This document shows, one piece after another, positions 9,008 through 19,616 of a DNA stretch of 64,000 bases (position 1 is its first letter; the number at the start of each line of letters is the position of its first letter). The translations under genes were made by a program, and so were the position numbers. The notes under the pieces were generated by a model that saw nothing but the letters and a program-made list of their open reading frames with translations, did not search any database and was not told the origin of the DNA. The stretch is from Trabulsiella odontotermitis. GTDB taxonomy: Bacteria; Pseudomonadota; Gammaproteobacteria; Enterobacterales; Enterobacteriaceae. Location of the stretch: contig NZ_LIFX01000002.1 in assembly GCF_001297775.1 (NCBI RefSeq), positions 207 to 64,206 on the forward strand, given 5' to 3'.

Positions 9008-9038
9008 GTTATCTCCTGAATACAGCGCTAATTAGGGT

Positions 9039-9060
9039 CCTGGTCATTATAAGGACCAGG
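9039..9060 (-). promoter_or_regulatory. Hairpin with TATAAT loop between pyrI and ridA
   Basis: Perfect seven-base stem CCTGGTC/GACCAGG whose eight-base loop contains, on the minus strand, a consensus -10 element TATAAT (9046-9051). No convincing -35 is seen at 17 bases. It could be a weak pyrI terminator, a ridA promoter, or both; the sequence alone does not decide. Confidence 0.35.
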
Positions 9061-9074
9061 CCCGTCATTACCAG

Positions 9075-9542
9075 TCAGAAATCGTTAGCCAGTACGACAT
9101 GATGAGAGAATTCTTTCTCACAATATTTGCATTTCAGGGCGATATCGCTGTCGCGTTTTTTCACCGCAAAGCTGGAGCAGACCGGCTCTGCGTGGCTGAT
9201 GCAGTTGCTGTTCGGGCACACCAGCACGGTGTCGATGCGATCCGGCAGGCTCGGGTGTGATTTACCGACCACTTCATAATTGTCGATACGGTTGACGGTG
9301 GCCTGCGGTGCGTACAGCGCCAGCTGGTTCACCTGATCGTCGGTCAGAAATGTATTTTCAATTTTAATCAAATCTTTGCGCCCCATCTCGCCGGACGGCA
9401 GGTTCAGGCCGATGGTGATGCGCTGGTCGGTTTTGGTCAGTTTGAACAGCGTCAGCAACTGAAAGCCGATCTGCGCAGGGATGTGGTCAATTACGGTACC
9501 GCATTTGATGGCTTCAACCTGAAGTTTGTTATCGTGTGTCAT
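9075..9542 (-). CDS. pyrI: Aspartate carbamoyltransferase regulatory chain PyrI
   Basis: Regulatory chain of aspartate transcarbamoylase. It binds CTP/UTP (inhibitors) and ATP (activator) and holds the catalytic trimers together. It has 155 residues, two more than E. coli as recalled, because of an added Asp-Phe at the C-terminus. The N-terminal allosteric domain is followed by the zinc domain with Cys109, Cys114, Cys138 and Cys141 (VCPNSNC and KCKYC). The start codon is 13 bases after the pyrB stop, and the two genes are co-transcribed from the attenuated pyrL promoter. Confidence 0.97.
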   Translation of the reverse strand: MTHDNKLQVEAIKCGTVIDHIPAQIGFQLLTLFKLTKTDQRITIGLNLPSGEMGRKDLIKIENTFLTDDQVNQLALYAPQATVNRIDNYEVVGKSHPSLPDRIDTVLVCPNSNCISHAEPVCSSFAVKKRDSDIALKCKYCEKEFSHHVVLANDF

Positions 9543-9555
9543 TGTCGTTTCCCCC

Positions 9556-10491
9556 TTACAGAACCAGATCGCTATTCAGTACCAGTGCCAGTAACGCCTG
9601 ACGCGCGAAAATCCCGTTGCCTGCCTGCTGGAAGTACCAGGCGTGCGGCGTCTTGTCGACATCAGTGGCGATTTCATCAACGCGCGGCAGCGGGTGCAGC
9701 ACTTTCATATTGCTGCGCGCAGTCTCCAGATCGCTGGCGCGTAGCACAAACTGCGCTTTGACGTTGGCGTATTCCGACGGATCGAGACGCTCTTTCTGCA
9801 CGCGGGTCATGTACAGAATGTCCACGTCGGCCAGCACTTCGTCGATGGCGCTGTGCAGGCTCCAGGCAATGCCTTTTTCGTCCAGCATGTCGAGGATGTA
9901 CTGCGGCATCGCCAGCGCATCCGGGGCGATAAAGTAAAAACGGTTGCCGTTGAATTTCGCCAGCGCCTGGGTCAGCGAGTGCACGGTACGGCCATATTTC
10001 AGATCGCCGACCATCGCCACGTTGAGGTTTTCCAGTCGGCCCTGGGTTTCCTGAATGGTGAACAGATCCAGCAGCGTCTGCGTCGGGTGCTGGTTGGAGC
10101 CGTCACCGGCATTCAGTACCGGCACGTTACCGGAAAATTCGGTCGCCAGACGCGCCGCACCTTCCTGCGGGTGACGCATCACGATGGCGTCAACGTAGGT
10201 GCTGATGACCGAAATGGTGTCGGCGAGGGTTTCCCCTTTCTTGCCCAGCGACGTGTTGGCGCTGTCGGAGAAACCAACCACGCTGGAGCCGAGGCGATGC
10301 ATCGCAGTTTCAAACGACAGGCGGGTGCGCGTCGAAGCCTCGAAGAAGCAGCTGGCAATTACTTTATGCTTCAACAGCTCCGGCTGCGGGTTTGCTTTCA
10401 GTTTCGCCGCGGTCGCCAGCACCAGTTCAAGGTCCTCGCGACTAAGATCGTTTATGGAAATGATATGTTTTTGATATAGCGGGTTAGCCAT
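9556..10491 (-). CDS. pyrB: Aspartate carbamoyltransferase catalytic chain PyrB
   Basis: Catalyses carbamoyl phosphate plus L-aspartate to carbamoyl aspartate, the first committed step of pyrimidine synthesis. It has 311 residues from MANPLYQKH; the open frame runs eight codons further up, but the family start and length favour 10491. The carbamoyl-phosphate loop Ser53-Thr-Arg-Thr-Arg57 and the mobile lysine loop (SLGKKGE, Lys84/85) are present, as is HPTQ. The start lies just beyond the leader attenuator and overlaps the last codons of pyrL. Confidence 0.98.
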   Translation of the reverse strand: MANPLYQKHIISINDLSREDLELVLATAAKLKANPQPELLKHKVIASCFFEASTRTRLSFETAMHRLGSSVVGFSDSANTSLGKKGETLADTISVISTYVDAIVMRHPQEGAARLATEFSGNVPVLNAGDGSNQHPTQTLLDLFTIQETQGRLENLNVAMVGDLKYGRTVHSLTQALAKFNGNRFYFIAPDALAMPQYILDMLDEKGIAWSLHSAIDEVLADVDILYMTRVQKERLDPSEYANVKAQFVLRASDLETARSNMKVLHPLPRVDEIATDVDKTPHAWYFQQAGNGIFARQALLALVLNSDLVL

Positions 10492-10630
10492 GTTTATCTC
10501 CTGATCGCTGGGCAAAAAAAAGCCCCTTGAATAAGGGGCTTTGAGAATGAATGATCAACGGGAAGAAAAACGGCAGGCCTGCGCCCTTTTTCAGACGCGG
10601 TAAGACAGTATGTCGTACACTCTGGACCAT
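10484..10630 (-). CDS. pyrL: pyrBI leader peptide PyrL
   Basis: 48-codon leader peptide beginning [16 protein letters not shown], clearly homologous to E. coli PyrL (44 residues as recalled). It is preceded on the minus strand by GGGGGAAGC. Its 3' portion is encoded through the attenuator hairpin, and the frame ends eight bases inside pyrB. When UTP is low, RNA polymerase pauses in the U-rich leader, the ribosome catches up and blocks terminator formation, and pyrBI is transcribed. The LPFFFPLI stretch is encoded by the T-rich pausing region. Confidence 0.9.
   Translation of the reverse strand: MVQSVRHTVLPRLKKGAGLPFFFPLIIHSQSPLFKGLFFAQRSGDKHG
10514..10542 (-). terminator. pyrBI attenuator
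   Basis: On the minus strand, AAGCCCCTT, ATTC, AAGGGGCTT is followed by a run of eight T. It lies within pyrL and 23 bases before the pyrB start. This is the classic UTP-sensitive attenuator of pyrBI. Confidence 0.95.
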
Positions 10631-10729
10631 GCTTCCCCCCGGCAAATTGTCCGGCATTATACGCAGCTGCATTTTCGGATCAAGCGATTAATGCACAAAT
10701 TTGCGAAGGTAAACGGTTATCTCTGCATA

Positions 10730-11212
10730 TCAATTCATCATAAGTAAATAATTAATCTGTTTGTGTACCAGCGGCGTGCGTTTAACATCACGCGGGGCAA
10801 CCCAGACAATGCTGCTACCCGCCACCACGCCGAGGATTTCAGGCAAGGCGTGATAATCGAGAATTCGCGCCACCGCCCGCCCGTATCCCGCCGCGGTGTA
10901 GATAAGGATAAATTCGCTATTGTGCTCAACGCTCACCACCATTTCGGCAATCGAGCGCGCCGCGTTGGGCGCAGGCCGTAACTGCGGATTCACAGAATAA
11001 ATTTTTTGTCCTTTAGCATTTCTTATTTTTATGACGCCAAGCAATTTCAGCAGGCGGGACACCGTTGACTGGCTGATGCTGTCAAAGCCGTGGCGCTGCA
11101 GATCGCGGCGAAGCTCTTCCTGGGATAAATAACTTTTTTCACCTATCAGGCGCTGACAAACGGCAAGCTGAAGCTGCTCTTTATCACTGGTGGGTTGGTC
11201 AAATTTCATCAT
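10730..11212 (-). CDS. ArgR-family regulator of the arc cluster (ArgR paralogue)
   Basis: 160-residue protein with the ArgR architecture: an N-terminal winged helix (residues 10-75, with the recognition helix SISQSTVSRLLKLLG) and a C-terminal oligomerisation and effector domain. It is a divergent paralogue rather than the main ArgR. The GTIAGDDT-type motif that carries the two arginine-binding aspartates in E. coli ArgR reads GVVAGSSIV here, with Ser133-Ser134 (codons at 10811-10816). It lies downstream of arcD on the same strand. Salmonella has a similar ArgR-like gene at the same place. It probably controls the arc genes, but its effector may not be arginine or may be bound differently. Start could be the first or second of two adjacent ATGs. 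Confidence 0.88.
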   Translation of the reverse strand: MMKFDQPTSDKEQLQLAVCQRLIGEKSYLSQEELRRDLQRHGFDSISQSTVSRLLKLLGVIKIRNAKGQKIYSVNPQLRPAPNAARSIAEMVVSVEHNSEFILIYTAAGYGRAVARILDYHALPEILGVVAGSSIVWVAPRDVKRTPLVHKQINYLLMMN

Positions 11213-11309
11213 CGGATTTCAGTTTCCATGTTGATAAAACGAACGTTTTTGAACAATCAATAACTTACGTGCCGATTTTATTGGTTATTTATTGTTTACC
11301 CAGATAAAT

Positions 11310-11325
11310 CGCCCCACCCGGGGCG
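11310..11325 (-). terminator. Hairpin after arcD
   Basis: Perfect six-base GC stem CGCCCC/GGGGCG with a four-base loop, 12 bases past the arcD stop codon. On the minus strand it is followed by ATTTATC, a weak T-run. It probably ends or trims the arcACBD transcript before the ArgR-like gene. Confidence 0.6.
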
Positions 11326-11336
11326 TGGTTATTCCA

Positions 11337-12803
11337 TCATGTGATAGACATGGTGCCCGCCGCAATCTGCATCAGCGTGTAACCTGCCACGATCACCAGC
11401 AGCACCAGAACGCCCCACTCCAGCGAATTAAAGCAGCGTTGCTGGCTGACTTTTTTCTTCCAGATATAAACCGCCGCGCCCGGAATGAACAACAGCGAGC
11501 TGAGCAACATGGAATCGCCCGCGGCATAACAGAGCCAGAAACCATACACGGTGGCGATGACGCTAATAATGCCATCGCGCAGGGTTTTCTCCTCCGTCTG
11601 ATAGTGTTCCCGCGTCATCACCAGTTTCAGGCCGTATGCCGCACTGAACAGGTAGGGCGGCAGAATAGCCGCTGTCGCAATGGAGAACAGCACCTGATAA
11701 CCCGCCTGGTAAAACAGCGCCAGCAGCAGGAAAAGTTGCACCAGACCGTTGGTGATCCACAGGGAAACCGACGGAGAATTGCGGCTGTTTTCACGGGCGA
11801 ACACCGACGGGAAAACACCATCCTGTGCGGCGACTCTCGGCAGTTCGGCGGCGAACAGCGTCCACGCCAGCAACGCCCCGGCAACCGAGAAAATCACGCC
11901 GCCTGCAACGAATTTCGCGCCCCACGGCCCGACGACGCTTTCCAGCACCCCGGCCATTGACGGATTTTTTAAGCCTGCCAGCGTCGCCTGGTCAAGAATC
12001 CCCATCGACAGCACGCTGACCAGCACATAAATAGCCAGTGCCCCCAGCAGGCCGACAACCGTCGCCTTACCGATATCACTGCGCCTTGCTGCGCGTGCGG
12101 AAACCACGGTTGCCCCTTCGATACCGATGAACACCCAGGTGGTAACCAGCATGGTGTTTTTCACCTGACTGAACAGCTCAGGCGCGGTGCCATGGACGCG
12201 CATCATGCGACCCCAGAAATCGGCGGTCAGCACGCCCAGACGGAAAGCGATCAGCACGGCGATGATGAAAATGATCAGCACCAGTACTTTCACCACAGTG
12301 AGAATAGTGTTGATCCACGCGGCTTCCCTGACACCACGCAGCACCAGCGTGTGGACCAGCCACAGCACGACTGACGCGCCGATGATTGACACCAGGTTGT
12401 TGCCATCGCCAAAAACGGGGATGAAAAAGCTCACGGCGCTGAACAGCAGCACGGCGTAAGAGACGTTACCGAGCCAGGCCGAAAACCAGTAACCCCATGC
12501 GGCCTGAAAGCCGATGAAATCGCCAAATCCGGCTCTGGCATAGCTGTAGATACCGCCGTCAAGATGCGGGCAGCGGGCACTCAGGTTCTGATAAATAAAC
12601 GCCAGGCACAGCATGCCGACGCCGGTGATCACCCAGCCAATCATCAGCGCGCCGGGTGAGGCGACAGAGGCAAAGTTCTGCGGCAGGCTGAACACGCCGC
12701 CGCCAATCATCGATCCCACGACCAGTGCCACCAGCGCGCTCAGCCCGAGCTTTTTCTCGCCGCTACTGACGGCTGTTGCGTCGTCCTTCGTTAAATCAGT
12801 CAT
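11337..12803 (-). CDS. arcD: Arginine/ornithine antiporter ArcD (APC family)
   Basis: Inner-membrane exchanger of the amino acid-polyamine-organocation superfamily, expected to swap external arginine for internal ornithine in the arginine deiminase pathway. It has 488 residues from MTDLTKDD, chosen because a strong ribosome binding site (AGGAGG) sits just upstream; the open frame extends 23 codons further. The helix 1 substrate motif GSMIGGGVFSLPQNF is present, and about 12-13 membrane helices are visible. It is the last enzyme-pathway gene of the arcACBD operon, 68 bases after arcB. Substrate is inferred from family and context. Confidence 0.93.
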   Translation of the reverse strand: MTDLTKDDATAVSSGEKKLGLSALVALVVGSMIGGGVFSLPQNFASVASPGALMIGWVITGVGMLCLAFIYQNLSARCPHLDGGIYSYARAGFGDFIGFQAAWGYWFSAWLGNVSYAVLLFSAVSFFIPVFGDGNNLVSIIGASVVLWLVHTLVLRGVREAAWINTILTVVKVLVLIIFIIAVLIAFRLGVLTADFWGRMMRVHGTAPELFSQVKNTMLVTTWVFIGIEGATVVSARAARRSDIGKATVVGLLGALAIYVLVSVLSMGILDQATLAGLKNPSMAGVLESVVGPWGAKFVAGGVIFSVAGALLAWTLFAAELPRVAAQDGVFPSVFARENSRNSPSVSLWITNGLVQLFLLLALFYQAGYQVLFSIATAAILPPYLFSAAYGLKLVMTREHYQTEEKTLRDGIISVIATVYGFWLCYAAGDSMLLSSLLFIPGAAVYIWKKKVSQQRCFNSLEWGVLVLLVIVAGYTLMQIAAGTMSIT

Positions 12804-12830
12804 CGTATTATCCTCCTGTCTGGTTGCGCA

Positions 12831-12867
12831 GAGGGAAGGACGCCGCACCGGGCGGCATCCCTTCTCA
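12831..12867 (-). other. Imperfect hairpin between arcB and arcD
   Basis: A GC-rich imperfect stem (core GCCGC/GCGGC plus flanking GAAGGG/CCTTCC) occupies the gap between arcB and arcD. It has no T-run. It could shape relative transcript levels of the enzyme and transporter genes by RNA processing; this is inference from position. Confidence 0.4.
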
Positions 12868-12871
12868 GGCA

Positions 12872-13876
12872 TTACTCGCCAAGCGTGGCAACCATGACGG
12901 CTTTAATGGTATGCATGCGGTTTTCCGCTTCATCGAACACAATGGAGTGCGCCGACTCGAACACCTCTTCGGTGACTTCCAGTCCGGCCAGGCCATACGC
13001 AATTTCGATTTCGCGACCCATAGTGGTCTGCGCGTTGTGGAACGCGGGCAGACAGTGCATAAACTTGACGTTCGGATTTCCCGTCGCGGCGATGACGCTC
13101 GGGTTGATTTGATAGGGGGTCATCAGGCTGACACGTTCGGCCCAGGCCTCCTTCGGTTCGCCCATCGACACCCAGACATCGGTGTAGAGGAAATCCACGC
13201 CATGAACGCCTTCTTCAACGTCTTCCGTTAACAGAATGCGTGCGCCGGTCTCTTCACCAATGGCGACACACTGTTTCACCAGCGCTTCGTCCGGCCAGAA
13301 TGCGCGCGGCGCCACGAGGCGAATGTCCATTCCCATTTTTGCCGCGCCGACCATCAGCGAGTTGCCCATGTTGTTGCGGGCATCGCCCAGGTAGGCAAAG
13401 CTGAGCTCTGGCAGCGTTTTGCCCGGCGCGTGTTCCAGCATGGTCATCAGGTCTGCGAGGATCTGGGTCGGGTGGAATTCATCGGTCAGCCCGTTCCAGA
13501 CCGGCACCCCGGCAAACGCACCCAGCTCTTCGACGATCGACTGGCCATAACCGCGATATTCAATGCCGTCATACATGCGGCCCAGCACGCGCGCGGTGTC
13601 TTTCATCGACTCTTTGTGGCCGATTTGCGATCCGCTTGGGCCGAGGTAAGTCACCTGTGCGCCCTGGTCGAACGCCCCGACTTCAAACGCACAGCGGGTA
13701 CGGGTGGAGGTTTTTTCAAAGATCAGCGCGATGTTTTTGCCCACCAGCGTTTTCTTTTCGCGTCCCGCTTTTTTCGCCGCTTTCAGTTCCATCGCCAGAT
13801 CGATCAGGTACTGAATTTCGGCAGGTTTGTAGTCCAGCAGTTTCAGAAAATTGCGGTTTTTCAAATTGATAGTCAT
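12872..13876 (-). CDS. arcB: Catabolic ornithine carbamoyltransferase ArcB
   Basis: In the arginine deiminase pathway it phosphorolyses citrulline to ornithine and carbamoyl phosphate. It has 334 residues from [10 protein letters not shown]; nine upstream codons in frame lack family similarity. The carbamoyl-phosphate loop is Ser57-Thr-Arg-Thr-Arg61, followed by HPTQ and the ornithine-side motif [10 protein letters not shown]. It is a paralogue of argI in this window, and its catabolic role is assigned from its place between arcC and arcD. Confidence 0.95.
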   Translation of the reverse strand: MTINLKNRNFLKLLDYKPAEIQYLIDLAMELKAAKKAGREKKTLVGKNIALIFEKTSTRTRCAFEVGAFDQGAQVTYLGPSGSQIGHKESMKDTARVLGRMYDGIEYRGYGQSIVEELGAFAGVPVWNGLTDEFHPTQILADLMTMLEHAPGKTLPELSFAYLGDARNNMGNSLMVGAAKMGMDIRLVAPRAFWPDEALVKQCVAIGEETGARILLTEDVEEGVHGVDFLYTDVWVSMGEPKEAWAERVSLMTPYQINPSVIAATGNPNVKFMHCLPAFHNAQTTMGREIEIAYGLAGLEVTEEVFESAHSIVFDEAENRMHTIKAVMVATLGE

Positions 13877-13896
13877 GAATAAATCCTTTGTATTTC

Positions 13897-14832
13897 TCAG
13901 CAAACCGGCAGCACCGGGGCGTGTTCATTACGAATTAGCGTGCCTTTTTCGCCCGCCAGAATGTCCTGTCCATCGGCCAGCGAGCCGATACCGGCAATGC
14001 CGTTGCACTGCACAACGAAATGGCGACAGGCGGCGACCTTCGGCCCCATCGAACCGGCATCAAACGACAGCGTGCTCAGGAGCTCCGGGGTGACCTGCGT
14101 CAGCGGGCGTTGGGTGGGTTTGCCCCAGTCGAGATAAACGGCGTCGGCATCGGTGAGGATCAACAACGCGTCGGCATTGAGCTGGCGCGCCAGCAGTGCC
14201 GCGGACAGGTCTTTGTCGATCACCGCTTCAATGCCGCGGTAGCCATCGGCCTGTTCCACCACCGGCACACCGCCGCCGCCGTTGCAGATGACCAGATGGT
14301 CACGGGCGATCAGTGCGCTGATAGCGTCGCGTTCGACGATGCGCTGCGGTTGTGGTGACGGCACCACGCGGCGGAAGTACGGCCCGTCGGCCTTAAACAC
14401 CCAGCCTTTTTCCGCTTTCAGGGCGTCGGCCTGCTCACGGTCGTAAACCGGGCCGATGTATTTGGTGGGGTTGCTGAACGCGGGATCGTTGGCATCCACT
14501 TCCACCTGGGTCAGCAGCACGCTGATTTCGCGCTGCGGCAGCTGATTTTTCAGCGCCTGTTGCAGCATGTAGCCAATCATTCCCTGACTTTCCGCACCAA
14601 GAATGTCGAGCGGATAGGGCGTGACCTTTTCGTAAGCGCTGTTCTGCAACGCCAGCAGGCCAACCTGCGGGCCGTTGCCGTGTACCAGCACGACGCGCCA
14701 GTTCTGCGTCAGCCGGGCGATAATTTTTGCGGCAAGTTCGATGTTCTTGCGCTGGATGTCAGCTTCGAGCGGTTCGCCGCGTTTCAGCAGCGCGTTGCCG
14801 CCCAGGGCGACGACCAGTGTGGGTTTCGTCAT
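13897..14832 (-). CDS. arcC: Carbamate kinase ArcC
   Basis: Transfers phosphate from carbamoyl phosphate to ADP, giving ATP, CO2 and ammonia; this is the energy-yielding last step of the arginine deiminase pathway. It has 311 residues. The amino acid kinase fold shows the N-terminal [18 protein letters not shown] and [10 protein letters not shown]. The start at 14832 is preferred over an in-frame ATG two codons upstream because AAGGAG then lies six bases away; the upstream ATG touches it. It follows arcA by 10 bases and precedes arcB by 20, in the same operon. Confidence 0.96.
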   Translation of the reverse strand: MTKPTLVVALGGNALLKRGEPLEADIQRKNIELAAKIIARLTQNWRVVLVHGNGPQVGLLALQNSAYEKVTPYPLDILGAESQGMIGYMLQQALKNQLPQREISVLLTQVEVDANDPAFSNPTKYIGPVYDREQADALKAEKGWVFKADGPYFRRVVPSPQPQRIVERDAISALIARDHLVICNGGGGVPVVEQADGYRGIEAVIDKDLSAALLARQLNADALLILTDADAVYLDWGKPTQRPLTQVTPELLSTLSFDAGSMGPKVAACRHFVVQCNGIAGIGSLADGQDILAGEKGTLIRNEHAPVLPVC

Positions 14833-14842
14833 GCTCATCTCC

Positions 14843-16063
14843 TTAAATTCCGTCGCGTTCCAGCGGGCAACTCATGCAGCGTGCGCCGCCGCGTCCGCGT
14901 CCCAGTTCGTCACCCGGAATGGGCAGGACGGTGATCCCGGCTTTGTCGTATTTCTCGTTGGTCCAGATGTTGCGCTCGTAACCGATGACCACGCCGGGGC
15001 GGATCGTCAGTACGTTGTTGGCATCGTTCCATTGCTCACGCTCGGCTTCGAAAGCGTCGCCGCCGGTGGTGATGAGATTGACCTGGGTGATCCCCAGCGC
15101 TTTTTCGATGGCATGCAGCAGATCGCGCTCCTGCAGGCGTTTGATGCCGCCGCGACCGTCCGGCGTCAGCGTCCAGCACTGCACGTCCTTGCGCACCACT
15201 TCCGGGTAGACTGAGAAGGTATCGACGTCGATGTGGGTCATGACGGTATCGAGGTGCATACAGGAGCGGTGTTTCGGCAGTTCAACTGCAATCACCCGTT
15301 CCGCCTGGCGGTGTTTAAACAGGGCACTGGCCAGAAATTCAACCCCTTGCGGCGTGGTGCGCTCAGACATACCGATTAATACCGCGCCGCGACCGATCAC
15401 CAGTACGTCGCCGCCTTCTAATGTGGCGTGATCGTAATTAATGTTTTCGTCGCCAAAATATTTAATAAAATCACCATTGGCGAATTTCGGGTGCCAGCGA
15501 TAAAGCGCGCGCAGATTATTTGTTTCGCGCTGACGGGCTGCTTTAGCCATCGGGTTAATTGACACGCCGTTATAGATCCAGCATGACGTATCGCGGGTAA
15601 ATAAATGATTGGGTAATGGCTTCATAATAAAGTCATTGATATCATGCGTATCCACGATCATATTTTTGATGCTGGCGGGAATTTCCCCGTAGGTGACGCC
15701 GCCGCTTAAATGGCGCGCCAGTTCGCGATGCGGTAAATCCGCCAGCCAGCCACGCACATCGGCGGCAAAGGTTGGCCCGAGGCGGTAGTCGGAAACCTGC
15801 GTATCCAGCAGCCAGCCCTTGGCATCCGGGATGTCCAGCGTTTCGGTCAGCAGGTCGGTAAGCAGCAAAACTTCCACGCCCTGCTGGCGCAATGTATTGG
15901 CGAAAACGTCGTGTTCTTCCCCGGCGCGCTCGACTGAAAGCACATCATCAAACAGCAATTCCTGGCAATTTGACGGTGTCAGTCGTTTTAAACTTAAATT
16001 AGGGCGATGTAACATCACGCTGCGCAACTGGCCTACTTCGGAACCGACATAATGCTTTTCCAT
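14843..16063 (-). CDS. arcA: Arginine deiminase ArcA
   Basis: Hydrolyses arginine to citrulline and ammonia, the first step of the fermentative arginine deiminase pathway, which also raises cytoplasmic pH. It has 406 residues. The catalytic cysteine of the guanidino-modifying fold is Cys396 near the C-terminus (GGARCMSC). The LEGGDV and [10 protein letters not shown] motifs carry the catalytic Asp/His/Glu residues. It is the first gene of arcACBD. The upstream 664-base gap holds a perfect CRP-type palindrome and other inverted repeats. E. coli K-12 lacks these genes here as recalled; Salmonella has them at the same site. Confidence 0.97.
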   Translation of the reverse strand: MEKHYVGSEVGQLRSVMLHRPNLSLKRLTPSNCQELLFDDVLSVERAGEEHDVFANTLRQQGVEVLLLTDLLTETLDIPDAKGWLLDTQVSDYRLGPTFAADVRGWLADLPHRELARHLSGGVTYGEIPASIKNMIVDTHDINDFIMKPLPNHLFTRDTSCWIYNGVSINPMAKAARQRETNNLRALYRWHPKFANGDFIKYFGDENINYDHATLEGGDVLVIGRGAVLIGMSERTTPQGVEFLASALFKHRQAERVIAVELPKHRSCMHLDTVMTHIDVDTFSVYPEVVRKDVQCWTLTPDGRGGIKRLQERDLLHAIEKALGITQVNLITTGGDAFEAEREQWNDANNVLTIRPGVVIGYERNIWTNEKYDKAGITVLPIPGDELGRGRGGARCMSCPLERDGI

Positions 16064-16174
16064 AATTATTCCTTTAACTTTTTTAGAATAAAAAGGGTGG
16101 CTGCGAAATTTAATTCGTAGTCGTTTGGGTGAATGATTTCGCGGCTAATAGTCGATGCTTTTCTGGCAGTAAAA

Positions 16175-16190
16175 TGTGACAGTTCTCACA
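16175..16190. promoter_or_regulatory. Perfect CRP core palindrome upstream of arcA
   Basis: TGTGA, six bases, TCACA: both half-sites match the CRP consensus exactly. Its centre is about 119 bases upstream of the arcA start codon. It suggests cAMP-CRP control of the arginine deiminase operon, which fits a catabolic pathway. Confidence 0.8.
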
Positions 16191-17180
<990 letters not shown>

Positions 17181-17186
17181 AAAGAT

Positions 17187-17213
17187 TGCCCGGCGACGTT
17201 GTGCCGCCGGGCA
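17187..17213. terminator. Terminator between tabA and argI
   Basis: Stem TGCCCGGC/GCCGGGCA at 17187-17213 between convergent genes, with a T-run of four on the minus strand (complement of AAAAAGAT, 17179-17186). It probably serves argI and perhaps tabA as well. Confidence 0.65.
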
Positions 17214-17219
17214 TGTTGG

Positions 17220-18224
17220 TTACTCGCCGAGCGTTGCCACCATGACGGCTTTGATGGTGTGCATCCGGTTTTCCGCCTGGTCGAAAACGATGCTGGCGGG
17301 GGATTCGAACACCTCATCCGTCACTTCCATGCCGCCATGCAGATTAAACTCTTCCGCCATTTTCTTACCGGCGGTGGTTTGATCGTCATGGAACGCGGGC
17401 AGGCAGTGCAGGAATTTAACGTTCGGGTTGCCGCTGAGTTTCATCATCTGGCTGTTCACCTGATAGTCGCGCAGCAGCGCAATCCGCTCGGCCCATTTTT
17501 CTTTCGGCTCGCCCATCGACACCCACACATCGGTATAGATGAAATCAGCGCCTTTAACGCCAGCGGCGATGTCTTCGGTGACCGTGATATTACCGCCGTG
17601 TTTCTTTGCCAGCGCGGTGCATTCGGCGACCAGACCGGCGTCCGGCCAGCAGGCTTTCGGTGCCACCAGACGCAGATCCAGCCCGGTGAGCGCGGCCGCT
17701 TCCAGCATCGAGTTACCCATGTTGTTGCGTGCGTCCCCGGCGTAAACCAGCGTCATCTCATTGAAGGCTTTGCCCGGCAGATGCTCCTGCATGGTCAGCA
17801 GGTCAGCCAGCAGTTGCGTCGGGTGGAACTCGTCCGTCAGACCGTTCCATACCGGCACACCCGCAAATTCTGCCAGCGTCTCAACCACTTCCTGCCCCCA
17901 GCCGCGATATTGAATGCCGTCAAACATCCGGCCCAGCACGCGCGCGGTATCTTTAATTGATTCTTTATGCCCAATCTGGTTTCCGTTTGACCCCAGATAA
18001 GTGACATGAGCACCCTGATCGTGTGCGGCAACTTCGAAAGAGCATCGTGTACGGGTTGAGTCTTTTTCGAAGATGAGCGCGATGTTTTTCCCGACCAGTT
18101 TTTGTTGCTCAACGCCTTGTTTTTTATCTTTTTTAAGGCTTGCAGCGAGCTGCACGAGCGAGATGATTTGTGCAGGGGTGAAATCGAGTAATTTCAGGAA
18201 ATGCTTGTGATGTAACGACGTCAT
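17220..18224 (-). CDS. argI: Anabolic ornithine carbamoyltransferase ArgI
   Basis: Makes citrulline from ornithine and carbamoyl phosphate in arginine synthesis. It has 334 residues. The carbamoyl-phosphate loop is Ser56-Thr-Arg-Thr-Arg60, followed by HPTQ and [10 protein letters not shown]. It is a close paralogue of arcB 3 kb away. The biosynthetic role is assigned because two strong ARG boxes lie just upstream and the gene stands alone next to rraB, as in E. coli. Confidence 0.97.
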   Translation of the reverse strand: MTSLHHKHFLKLLDFTPAQIISLVQLAASLKKDKKQGVEQQKLVGKNIALIFEKDSTRTRCSFEVAAHDQGAHVTYLGSNGNQIGHKESIKDTARVLGRMFDGIQYRGWGQEVVETLAEFAGVPVWNGLTDEFHPTQLLADLLTMQEHLPGKAFNEMTLVYAGDARNNMGNSMLEAAALTGLDLRLVAPKACWPDAGLVAECTALAKKHGGNITVTEDIAAGVKGADFIYTDVWVSMGEPKEKWAERIALLRDYQVNSQMMKLSGNPNVKFLHCLPAFHDDQTTAGKKMAEEFNLHGGMEVTDEVFESPASIVFDQAENRMHTIKAVMVATLGE

Positions 18225-18253
18225 GTTTGCCTCTCATGGTACAGACCACTTGT

Positions 18254-18288
18254 TGAATTAAAATTCACTTTATATGGATTAATATTCA
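18254..18288. promoter_or_regulatory. Tandem ARG boxes at the argI promoter
   Basis: First core TGAAT-TAAA-ATTCA (18254-18267) fits the ARG box perfectly. The second, TGGAT-TAAT-ATTCA (18275-18288), has one departure. Their starts are 21 bases apart, meaning two 18-base boxes with a three-base gap, which is the arrangement ArgR hexamers bind. They lie 30-64 bases before the argI start codon, overlapping the expected promoter. Confidence 0.93.
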
Positions 18289-18387
18289 CTTGCAACCCCG
18301 TATCACAAATCTTTTTCACAAAGGTGGAGGCATTGTCAGCGGTATGTGACAATAAGAGTGACTGCCGCACATTATGAGGAACGAGCA

Positions 18388-18810
18388 ATGGCAAACCCGG
18401 AACACCTGGAAGAGCAACGTGAAGAGACGCGTCTCATCATTGAAGAATTACTGGAAGACGGTAGCGATCCGGACGCGCTGTACACCATCGAACACCATCT
18501 TTCCGCTGATGACTTAGAAACGCTGGAGAAAGTGGCTGTAGAGGCTTTCAAGCTGGGTTACGAAGTGACCGAGCCGGAAGAGCTGGAAGTGGAAGAGGGC
18601 GACGTGGTGATCTGCTGTGACATCCTCAGCGAATGCGCACTGAAGGCAGAACTGATTGATGCGCAGGTTGAACAGCTGATGAACCTGGCGGAGAAACACG
18701 ACGTGGAGTACGACGGCTGGGGAACCTACTATGAGGATCCCAACGGTGAAGACGGCGAAGACGATGACGAAGATTACGTCGACGAAGATGATGACGGCGT
18801 TCGCCACTAA
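18388..18810 (+). CDS. rraB: Regulator of RNase E activity RraB
   Basis: Small acidic protein that binds the C-terminal part of RNase E and alters mRNA decay. It has 140 residues from [11 protein letters not shown]. coli RraB is 138 as recalled. A longer open frame starts at 18346, but an AGGAACGAG ribosome site precedes the ATG at 18388. The C-terminal 30 residues are almost all Asp/Glu, as in the family. It is divergent from argI, and miaE follows 47 bases later. Confidence 0.95.
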   Translation: MANPEHLEEQREETRLIIEELLEDGSDPDALYTIEHHLSADDLETLEKVAVEAFKLGYEVTEPEELEVEEGDVVICCDILSECALKAELIDAQVEQLMNLAEKHDVEYDGWGTYYEDPNGEDGEDDDEDYVDEDDDGVRH

Positions 18811-18857
18811 GCAATGACCCGTGCGGCGGGCTCTCCGCCGCACTGCAGGATTCAGGT

Positions 18858-19616
18858 ATGGATTACCCGCAACTACTCGCCCCCGTTTTAGACTTTCTCC
18901 ACTGCCCGACGCCCGTCGCGTGGATCGATGAAGCACGCAAACCTGCCCGGTTGCCACTGCTGCTCACCGATCATATGGTCTGCGAGCTGAAAGCCGCGCA
19001 AACCGCGATGTTACTGGTACGAAAATATATTGCCGATAAGCAGGGCGCAGAAGCGCTGCTTGAGTGGCTGAAACCCTACGAGGCTTTCACCTTCCGTGAA
19101 GGGCCGGAACCGGATTTCGTTGCGCTGCATAAGCAGATTGGCAAAAGTGTGATGCCGAAAACCGACGATCCCTGGGGGCAGCAACTTATCGACAGCATGG
19201 TGTTGCTCATCAAAGAGGAACTGCACCATTTCTGGCAGGTGCGGGAAATGATGCTGGTGCGCAATATCCCCTATGTCAAGATCACCGCCAGCCGCTATGC
19301 CAAAGGGATGCTGAAAGAAGTGCGCACTCACGAACCGTTGACGCTTATCGATAAGCTCATCTGTGGGGCATACATCGAAGCGCGCTCCTGCGAGCGATTC
19401 GCCGCACTGGCGCCGTACCTTGAGGCCGATCTACAGAAATTTTACTTGTCGTTGCTGCGTTCAGAAGCACGCCATTATCAGGACTACCTGACGCTGGCGC
19501 AGCAGGTGGCAAAAGAGGACATTTCCCCACGGGTGAAATTCTTTGGTGAAGTTGAGGCGCTGCTTATCACAACGCCTGATGCGGAGTTTCGCTTTCACAG
19601 CGGCGTACCTGTATAG
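18858..19616 (+). CDS. miaE: tRNA-(ms2io6A37) hydroxylase MiaE
   Basis: Non-haem diiron monooxygenase that hydroxylates the isopentenyl group of 2-methylthio-isopentenyl-adenosine at position 37 of tRNAs. It needs oxygen, so the tRNA change reports on aerobiosis. It has 252 residues. Diiron ligands are visible in KEELHHF, YIEARSCERF and SEARHYQDY, the ferritin-like pattern. Salmonella has miaE here; E. coli K-12 lacks it as recalled. It is on the same strand as rraB. Confidence 0.95.
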   Translation: MDYPQLLAPVLDFLHCPTPVAWIDEARKPARLPLLLTDHMVCELKAAQTAMLLVRKYIADKQGAEALLEWLKPYEAFTFREGPEPDFVALHKQIGKSVMPKTDDPWGQQLIDSMVLLIKEELHHFWQVREMMLVRNIPYVKITASRYAKGMLKEVRTHEPLTLIDKLICGAYIEARSCERFAALAPYLEADLQKFYLSLLRSEARHYQDYLTLAQQVAKEDISPRVKFFGEVEALLITTPDAEFRFHSGVPV

